From Beroe ovata (Eukaryota > Ctenophora > Nuda > Beroida > Beroidae), in contig CAMPET010000268.1 of the NCBI GenBank assembly GCA_946803715.1, positions 55,536-98,138 on the forward strand: DNA of 42,603 nt, in the 5' to 3' direction. The translations under genes were made by a program, and so were the position numbers. Of this stretch, positions 35,280 through 42,603 are shown one piece after another. Each line of letters opens with the position of its first letter. Position 1 is the stretch's first letter. Below the pieces are notes generated by a model. That model was not told the origin of the DNA and searched no databases. It saw only the letters and a list, made by a program, of their open reading frames with translations.

Positions 35280-36398
35280 TTAGTAGTATGTCGGCCGAAA
35301 AAGTTTGAAATCAGGATTTGTTTTCTTCAGCCTCATTTGAGCTTGCTTCACATTGAGTTGTTCTCTCTTGGTCATTTTTATCTTCTTATCAAAAGAGTAA
35401 CCACTTGGTTTCTTGTAGACAATAGCAGTAACTTTGCTGTCACGCAACACTGGCTTATCAAGTGACTTGGCATACTTTTCAAGGAGATCCGAACTCTCAT
35501 ACTTGGGCATTGTATACTTCATTTCCTTCATGAAGTAGATTCTTCTCATGCCACACCAGTAAGCCATGTTGTTTATTAGCTCCGTCTGGGGACCCTCAGT
35601 GTGATCTAAATATACAAGGAGAGCACCTGGCTTCAAAGCATTTAGCACGCCTTGCAATGCATTAGATGTTTCAGCCGAATCTGCAATAGGACTCAGAGCA
35701 AAAGAGAGGGTAATGATGTCAGCCTGGCCTATGGCAACTAGTTCTTTAGATCCAGATTTCAGCAGAGAAGTTGAAGATTTCAGGCCCGAATGAACAAACT
35801 TTATACCACCATCAAGCTTCTTCCACAAGTTATGCATGTATTTCTGTTGGGCTGTTGGCTTAGCATCATCATCGGCAGACTCAAACTGCATTGCATCCAG
35901 CAGTGACTGGGTGGTGTCTTCCCACTGTTTGCAGGAGTCAGCAGTAGCAGCCTGTACCCTGACATTGAACCCAAACCTGTGTAACCACATGAGAACGCCA
36001 AACACATCAGGGGCAGGCCCTCCAGCAAAGCTGAATACACTGATCTTGCCCCAGTCAATGGAGCGCATGAGCTCATTAAAGACAGTTGTCCTTGACTGCA
36101 GGTTTGTGCATGCAGCATAGGAATCTGATAAAACACTGTTTACAAGGTATGTGTGTTGGGTAAAATGGAGGAGAATGTATGCTAATCTTGATGAGACTTC
36201 TTCATACTTATGCTCCAGGGGACTGAGAAACTTGGGGGAATTGATTTCATTGCACTTTTCTTCAAAGTCAGCCACACTATCAAATTTGGTATGTTTTAAG
36301 AACAGGGTGTCTAAAGCTTCTTGCACAAAACGGTAGACAGCAGGCCGAGGAGCATCATCAGTCTTATCCTTCTTCTCCTCACCTTGAGCAGTTGCCAT
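35280..36398 (-). CDS. Rossmann-fold, methyltransferase-like protein, single coding exon
   Basis: 372 residues from Met at 36398. The frame is open from 36422, but TATCGCAG|TAACATG-type context just upstream of 36398 looks like a splice acceptor, which suggests a 5' UTR intron. An Ala/Lys/Asp-rich start is followed by a helical region. Then comes ISVFSFAGGPAPDVFGVL (glycine-rich motif I at about 125-134), FNVRVQAATAD (after strand 2), ADIITLSFALS (motif IV-like) and LKPGALLVYLDH (motif VI-like). That order fits a class I S-adenosylmethionine-dependent methyltransferase fold. The C-terminus is basic (KIKMTKREQLNVKQAQMRLK) and ends FRPTYY. The substrate is unknown and I do not recognise a named family. 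Confidence 0.75.
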   Translation of the reverse strand: MATAQGEEKKDKTDDAPRPAVYRFVQEALDTLFLKHTKFDSVADFEEKCNEINSPKFLSPLEHKYEEVSSRLAYILLHFTQHTYLVNSVLSDSYAACTNLQSRTTVFNELMRSIDWGKISVFSFAGGPAPDVFGVLMWLHRFGFNVRVQAATADSCKQWEDTTQSLLDAMQFESADDDAKPTAQQKYMHNLWKKLDGGIKFVHSGLKSSTSLLKSGSKELVAIGQADIITLSFALSPIADSAETSNALQGVLNALKPGALLVYLDHTEGPQTELINNMAYWCGMRRIYFMKEMKYTMPKYESSDLLEKYAKSLDKPVLRDSKVTAIVYKKPSGYSFDKKIKMTKREQLNVKQAQMRLKKTNPDFKLFRPTYY

Positions 36399-36494
36399 AG
36401 TTACTGCGATAGATACAGGCAATCATGGATTAGATGGATTCAAACAGAATAATGAAAAGGAAATCAGATAAACCGTATCAGTATTTAGCAGGGC

Positions 36495-36600
36495 TGTGCT
36501 TGGTTGAGTGGATAGGAACTGCTTTCTCCCAATTGGGGGGTTGCTGGTTCGAGTCCTCACTCATAAAAGCGGTAGACGTGCCAAGCTAACCTTAGCAGTC
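36495..36600 (+). repeat. tRNA-derived SINE
   Basis: A box TGGTTGAGTGG (36501-36511) and a perfect B box GGTTCGAGTCC (36546-36556), 34 nt apart, as in Pol III internal promoters. The presumed acceptor arms do not pair well and the sequence runs on into unrelated DNA and a tandem repeat. A SINE is therefore preferred to a functional tRNA gene. Confidence 0.6.
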
Positions 36601-36617
36601 CACCTTTTCTGTACTAC

Positions 36618-36671
36618 TGATATCCAAGGATGCATTACATAGAGTGATATCCAAGGATGCATTACATAGGG
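36618..36671. repeat. 27-bp tandem repeat, two units
   Basis: Two near-identical copies beginning TGATATCCAAGGATGCATTA, directly after the SINE head. It may be the SINE tail. Confidence 0.85.
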
Positions 36672-36906
36672 TGTAGCTCATGTATGACAATATAATCATT
36701 GAGTGTATTTTGAATTAAGATTGATGAGGTCTGATCAGACGCCTACAAGGAATCAGAGCACACAAAATCATGTTAGTACAGCTAGCAATTTTCTAATGAA
36801 AACTTCTTAGGATCTGGCATTAATTAAAGGCTTTCAGAACAGGAAAAGCTGTTGTAATTTGCAATATCATGGTTACCTACGATTTATATTGAAGGTAGTT
36901 TTTGTT

Positions 36907-37154
36907 ACCGTCAGATGAAATCCTGTCAGTGATGGTAGGGAGTAATCCTATAACAATTTTCAACAATCAAGAACATACAGCACAGATGACCACAACAATG
37001 TGCAACAGTCATACAACATACAAGAATTCAAACTCCATGAATTCAGCTTCTTCACAGGAAAATATAATATGAAATTTGGCTTCAATTGAGGCATCACCCG
37101 AATTGTGTGACGCGACGGAATTAATAACAGCCTATTGTTGATAAAATGATAAGT
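36907..37154. repeat. Segmental duplication unit 1
   Basis: Shares GGTAGGGAGTAATCCTA, AATCAAGAACATACAGCACA, CAGCTTCTTCACAGGAAAAT and ATGAAATTTGGCTTCAATTG with 37237-37472. Identity is roughly nine in ten by eye. Confidence 0.88.
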
Positions 37155-37236
37155 ACGAATTTGAAGGAAATTTCTGGTATTCCTCTGNTTTGTGCATTGT
37201 AGGCAATCTGTAAATATACTAGATTTTAATAATAAT

Positions 37237-37472
37237 ACCGTCGGATAAAATCCTGTCAGTGACGGTAGGGAGTAATCCTACAACAATTTTTAACAATCAA
37301 GAACATACAGCACAGATGACTGCAAAAATCTGCAACTGTCATACAAGAATTCATACTCCATGAAATCAGCTTCTTCACAGGAAAATATAATATGAAATTT
37401 GGCTTCAATTGACGTTTCACCCGAATTGTGCGGCGCGAATTAATGACAACCTGTCATTGATAAAATGATAAC
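37237..37472. repeat. Segmental duplication unit 2
   Basis: Second copy, 330 bp downstream and in the same orientation. The spacer between the copies has one N (37188). Confidence 0.88.
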
Positions 37473-37679
37473 TTATCATTGATAAGTGACTATCTTTTCA
37501 CAGTCTAATATCTGAGATTCCAAAATTCAATAAATTCGTTTGTAAACGTTTAAATTGACGAAAATTTTTTTCATATTTGCCATGCCGCGCGTTTGCGCAC
37601 ATAAAAGTATTCGTATGCACACGTTGCATTGCGAACGCGCACCTTGATACTTTATATTTTATTTCAAAAACTACCAAAC

Positions 37680-37815
37680 TTGTTTCAAAGTGTTATTTGA
37701 CCTGTTTATGTTTTTGAGCGCGGCCCGGCGCCGGGCGCGCGCGCCTTTATCGAAGGCCGGAATTAAAACTGCTTCGACCTTAGATGAAGGCGCGCGCAAA
37801 AAACAAGTCAAGTGA
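37680..37815. mobile_element. CG-rich foldback element, related to the 21.7-22.6 kb family
   Basis: Imperfect ends (TGTTATTTGACCTGTTT and AACAAGTCAAGTGACATTTG) flank a core with GGCGCGCGCGCCTTTATCGAAGG and GATGAAGGCGCGCGC. The core matches the 21.7-22.6 kb elements but the ends differ, so this is a related but distinct subfamily. Confidence 0.6.
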
Positions 37816-38422
37816 CATTTGACAAAACCAAATACGAAACTGCGTACTCTGATTGTGCTATAGCGGCGCGCGCAAACCATAATTGGGTCACGCAGTGCAA
37901 AAACGCGAACGCACAATTATACAACAGACTGGAGGATAAAGCTCAATTCAATAACAAAAATACTGATAACAGATGACAAAATGAAGTTTTTGAAAACTCT
38001 GTTATGATTTGTGATGAAAGTTTGTGAGTTGCTTCAATTGACGAGTCTACAATGTTCAATTATCATCTGAAGCATGTTTGCAGTGTGTTAAAAATCATGA
38101 ATATTTCGTGAAGATATTTGATACATTGATAAGTAAGAAACTCGATACAAGGGCTTTGGGGCTCTCAATTTCCTTATTATGTACTATTCATTGTGTAGTT
38201 CATGTATAAAATGAACTAAACAATTATTGATAATGACAATTGAGAGAATATTGTTCTGTGATCACAAGATGAAGTGATATACTTAGTTGACATAAGAACA
38301 TGATTTCTCATAGCTGTGACTAACTAAAGGTTATAGGTATATTCATTGAGTTTACTGACCCTTTATTTTGTTAAGGTGCACCTGAATGATGGCTTAGATC
38401 AATTGAATGGACTAACCAAAAG

Positions 38423-41389
38423 ATGAAGTCCCAGATCTATTGCCTAAAATCAAAGCCTCAGTTTGATGCTAAGTGGTTGCCCCTTGACTACAAGGTATAC
38501 TTCAGATGCATATTTGATGTGGTTAATAAACAGCTCAATAGATATTAATCCTATAACAAATTGAAACACAATTGAATTCAGCTATTCTCAAATCCTGGTG
38601 GATGGTCTCATTTATGGGAAAAGTTGATATTTGACAATGAAGTTGAGGAATCTGTAGCTTGTCGCCCTGATAAGCATATCCCTTCATCTGTCCTTCTAGA
38701 TTGGTGGACATGGCAGCGTCAGCCATCTATAAATAGCTGTGAACAAGTCTTACAGGTTAGCAGGGTTCTTATTTACTGAGTGGCTCCACATTAGCTGACA
38801 CTGACATTATAAAGTATGCTAGAAATAATGATTGACATTCCAAAATATATTCAGGCATTATCAGCAGAACAGAGAGTTGTGTCTTTACATGCTGCATATT
38901 GTACAATAGCATCAATGAGGACACAGAAACGGCTTATCATATCAGAAAGAATATTTGAGGCATTATCTAGAAGTAACATGGATGGTTCAAGGACTAGGAA
39001 GAAGACTATGTGTTCTAAGAGTGAAAGTGAAACTCAAGTAGATGGGAGCTGCATATCTGCAATTCTGACCCCTGGTCCAGTGGATAACTTTGCAAGGCTT
39101 GGAGCAAGGGCTGGCTTATCTTTTGCTTTTGCTTTTCTCAAGAAAACTTGGAGATGTGGTAAGACAGAAACTAATTCGTTACATTTAATTTTCAGTGTTA
39201 TCTGACTTTTCTTGACCTTTTTAACCCTTCCTCCCAGGGGATGATACTGAACTGTGTACTGATGTGTTACAAGACACTCTCTTTGCCTTACAATCGCTTC
39301 CACCTGCTTTGCTCTATGACAATAGCAGGAAAAACGCAGTGTGGGGCGATATTGTTTCAAAATCAACAAGGTGATTTGTTCATAACTTATTAACTCTTGC
39401 CATTAATCTGATAATCTTTATGAGTAATTACACTATTGCCACCCAGATTTCTAACGGGAGTTGTAACCTCTTCTCAATCAATGAAGTTTGTGGCACCTTG
39501 TGGTGATCGACAACTGAGCATTGCCATTCTTCTTGAGTTGGCAGTTCAGCAAGCCGACATTCTTGCTCTTCTTGATGTTATTTCTGTGTGTCTGAAGGTA
39601 TACCTCAACAAGAGCATCATCTAATGATATCAAATCAACACTGGTGCTAGAGCCTAAAAGTTTCACACTCAAAATATCCATTCTCGCAGTTGAATGTGGA
39701 AGCACTGACGGAATCGAATCGGATTACGACGGACAAGATCGTGGTGGCAGCCCCCCTAGTTCCGAGCATAGCAAAACTATCAGAGGTGGATGGGCTGAGC
39801 TCATTTACCGGACCCCCTGCTTCCTTTATTCAGGAAAACGTGCTACCAAACAACTTTGACCTTCCAGTGAACCTGAAAAGGGTTAGTCAACCATCTTCTA
39901 TACTCGAATGCTTTTTACCACTCCACATTATTTCTCCTGTCTGACACTCTCCAGGGAGCCTTGCTGATTTTGTGTCACATGAACCGAATAGGAGCTCTCC
40001 ACCTCCCGTCCACTCCCGGTCCCAGCCCCCCAGAACAGGAGGTGTTTGGGTGGGGACAGCTCAGCAACGAGGAGAGTACCGGTATGGAACTATGTCCTAT
40101 CCAGTGTGAGACTCTCATCGAACTCGGTAATTCGTGGATTTCCAGTGTCTTGTGGTACCATGATTTCTTTCAGGGTGGCTTTGACACTTTATTATCAACT
40201 CTTAGGAGTGAAACAGATTGCGTGCTGTGAAATTGGGGTTGTTGTGCTGACTCAGAATGGCCAAGTTTACCAACAAACTCACGGGAACAACGGCCCGAGA
40301 CTTAAGAAGTGTTTCATCTTGCTTGATGCTTTCATCCAAGATGATGTCACGATCAAGAAGATTGTCGCCCATCCTGAGGGTAAATTGAGAGATCAATATC
40401 GTCGATTCCACTTCTGTTTTGAAATCACGCATGATAGGTCATCGATGTCAGACACGCATTAGCGATCAATTTGTGCCAATATATTACAATCCTGCATTCC
40501 ACATTGTACGAAAGTCACCCGACTCTCGTTCCCCCATGTCGAAGTGACATATTCTCCCCGTCAGGTAAGCATTTCCTGGCAATCACCACACATGGTGAGC
40601 TGTACAGTTGGGGTTACGGGGACGGAGGAGTTCTAGGAAACTGGGACAACAGCTTCTGCAAAACACCCACTCGAGTTAACACACTCGGCAACAATAAGGT
40701 ACCACGTGGCTCTGACTTCACTTCGTTGTATAGTCTCATAGTTATTTGGACACGAAACCCTTGTCTCATGAGGTGTTTAGTGACTGTGATAAAATAGAAT
40801 TTCATATCAACATAATACCTATTTGAACGCCCAGCAGGCATTGAAATATAGGAATATGTATCTAACGTGTCCATCTTTATGATATTGAGATAAGGTTGTG
40901 TTATTTCGAGACACCATGAATCTCACTTTCAGGTGGTTGATATAGCGTGTGGTAGTTTACACAGCGCCTGTATCACTGACGATGGGGCATTGTACACATG
41001 GGGCAAGGGTAAATACGGCAGACTCGGCCTCGGTAACGGCGATGACAAGATGGTACCCACCAAAGTTACCATGGTAAGTTGCTATGTTGGTCAGCTCATG
41101 TTGCCAAGGTATACTCCTGTTACCACGACAAGTTCGTATTATCATGATGAGTTTGTGTTACCATGGCAAATGCTGCATTGAGATCGACGTATGTTTGTAT
41201 CACTTATCCAACACCCCTCTCCTCTCTCGCTCAATATGTATCTCCAAACTTATCATAGCTCAAGGACCATTAGAAACTCGGACAACNTGAATTTTTAGAC
41301 TCCGCCAACTATCGCACTAACTAATAATAACTTCCATTTTTCAGAATAACGCGGACCTCATCGATGACAAGCCGAGCACAAGCACATGA
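38423..41389 (+). CDS. HERC2: HERC2-like protein, N-terminal part only
   Basis: Eleven exons: 38423-38494, 38582-38755, 38855-39158, 39238-39370, 39447-39597, 39690-39881, 39955-40126, 40206-40379, 40565-40698, 40933-41073 and 41345-41389, all phase-consistent. The first ten match the start of HERC2 throughout: [67 protein letters not shown], then RCC1-type repeats [15 protein letters not shown] and [23 protein letters not shown]2 is a giant HECT ubiquitin ligase of about 4,800 residues acting in DNA repair and centrosome control. Here the frame passes into a last exon, [14 protein letters not shown], with a stop, giving 563 residues. No further HERC2 sequence is seen to 42603. Either this is a truncated paralogue or isoform, or the gene resumes beyond a long intron and the last exon is spurious. 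Confidence 0.88.
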
Positions 41390-41507
41390 ACAATGAACAT
41401 GGTGATGATAAGAAATCGGAACTGGGAGAAAAGACGGTCCTGAATCATGACTATTGACTATCGGGCGTTCGATGATTGACAAATAATAAGGGTTCATGAG
41501 TTTCTAA

Positions 41508-41513
41508 AATAAA
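41508..41513 (+). terminator. Polyadenylation signal AATAAA
   Basis: Canonical hexamer 119 nt after the TGA of the short HERC2-like frame. It supports the short transcript, although AATAAA is common in AT-rich DNA. Confidence 0.4.
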
Positions 41514-42049
41514 TTATCTGTCAAAGCGAGAGAAATAGATGTAGTACTACATTAATTATTGGTTAAAATATTCCACGGTAACATCATTCGTATCAAAATC
41601 AGTAAAAATGTGGAAAACCTAAAAAACCAAACAAAGAACCAATAGACTACAATTATAATATCGTTTCACATTAATAGGATGTTATTAATCATAGAACTAG
41701 CCAACAGTAACTTAGATTGGTAAATTTATACTTGACAGTGTTAATGTTTCGAGTGTAAAAGTATCAAACAAGCAATTTAATGTTTCTTTCTCATTGTTCT
41801 TGATAATGTTACCATTCGAAAGGTTATAAATAAAATTGTTTCTTTATCTCACAATAATATAAATCAAATAGAACAACATCGCTTGTTGCTCATATAGTTT
41901 CCTTCCAAAAGACCCAGTGACAGAATTACCCCAGCTGGTCGTCGATCGCGAATTTTGGAAGATCATATCTGGTCGTCAATTAATCGTCATTTCATTTTAT
42001 TAAGAACACTTGCTATGTACCATTTTATGCGACCACATTTTCAACTCTT

Positions 42050-42545
42050 TTAAAAAAGATAAAAATCAACAGGTCGTTCGATGTTGCCTAATATGTTCCA
42101 TATAAGTGCCTTGCAATCCTGAAAATAGAAGAGCAGGGGTCTGGGGGCGGCAGCCCCCAGAAGCCAGAGCCACGCTCTTAAACTGAATGCCAAGGAACTC
42201 GAGTTTTTGCAGTCTCCTTGATATAACAACGGGTCCATCGATGTTGCCTAACATGATCCCAGGTCCATATTGTAAGAACGTTGTTAGCAATAACACAAAA
42301 ATAAGAGGGGTCTGGGGGCGGCAGCCCCCAGAAACCAGAGCCTCGGACTGTATCAAAATGGCAACGAACTCGAGTTTTCGCACCACCCTATGTTATCAGT
42401 AGGTCTACTGCTGATGTAGAACTACTGTTCCATATTGTGCATTGCAGTCATAAAAAGAAAAACAGCTGGCTTCTGGGGGCGGTAGCCCCCAGAAGCCAGA
42501 GCCGCGCTCTTAAACTGAATGCCAAGGGACTCGAATTTTGCACTG
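42050..42545. repeat. Three tandem copies of a unit with a GC-rich hairpin
   Basis: Each copy contains the hairpin CTGGGGGCGGCAGCCCCCAG or a close variant (42141-42160, 42312-42331 and about 42471-42493). Each is followed by AAGCCAGAGCC or a variant and, farther on, by AATGCCAAGGAACTCGAGTTT or a variant. Copies 1 and 2 also share CGATGTTGCCTAA upstream. In copy 3 the stem is longer, from TGGCTTCTGGGGGC to its reverse complement. Open frames across it are products of the repeat. Confidence 0.85.
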
Positions 42546-42603
42546 TCTTACCTAATCTCCAGCAATCATTTTATCCATTTTCCGTACTCAATTCATGAGA
42601 AAA

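Larger units (their letters stand above)
36399..38422. other. Intergenic, divergent promoter region with repeats
   Basis: Separates the methyltransferase-like gene (-) from the HERC2-like gene (+). It holds a tRNA-derived SINE, a 27-bp tandem repeat, a segmental duplication and a CG-rich foldback element, listed separately. No coding exon recognised. Confidence 0.6.

Noticed and set aside
36495-36570. Functional tRNA gene
   Set aside because: A and B boxes are good, but the acceptor stem does not pair and no clear anticodon arm fits.

Overview
This is a window of nuclear DNA from a non-vertebrate animal. The genes carry spliceosomal introns with GT-AG ends, and one appears to be GC-AG. Several products are animal or eukaryotic orthologues (C2CD5, RABL3, DDX18, HERC2). 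Long AT-rich intergenic stretches, many (CA/TG)n tracts, two N gaps inside such tracts and GC-rich foldback elements complete the picture. I cannot fix the phylum from sequence alone. The vertebrate comparisons below are from memory of those protein families.

Layout. 435-821 (-): first two coding exons of a C2CD5-like C2-domain gene that runs off the left edge. 3127-5161 (+): a small four-exon gene of 114 codons whose exons are mostly too short to show as long ORFs; I recognise no family. 5162-13286: AT-rich DNA with microsatellites, palindromes and tRNA-like SINE remnants. 13287-13388: a foldback element. 13657-14985 (+): an intronless class A GPCR.

From 16662 to 36398 six genes lie on the minus strand: RABL3 (16662-18002), a tail-anchored protein with two tandem HEPN-like modules (18684-20016), a small STI1/DP-like protein (20296-21294), the nucleolar RNA helicase DDX18 (23085-29737, 11 exons rebuilt), a coiled-coil protein with a BEN-like C-terminal domain (30860-33461) and a single-exon Rossmann/methyltransferase-like protein (35280-36398). 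A cluster of hairpin MITE-like elements and a segmental duplication sit between the STI1-like gene and DDX18. An acidic intronless ORF lies on the opposite strand inside a DDX18 intron.

38423-41389 (+): the N-terminal part of a HERC2-like gene, ten exons matching HERC2 up to the first RCC1-type repeats. It is followed by a candidate terminal exon with a stop and an AATAAA, which would give a 563-residue protein without the HECT domain. 42050-42545: three tandem copies of a unit carrying a GC-rich hairpin.

The genes do not form a pathway. The items most worth a second look are the tandem HEPN membrane protein, the short HERC2-like gene, the hidden small gene at 3127-5161 and the foldback element families.
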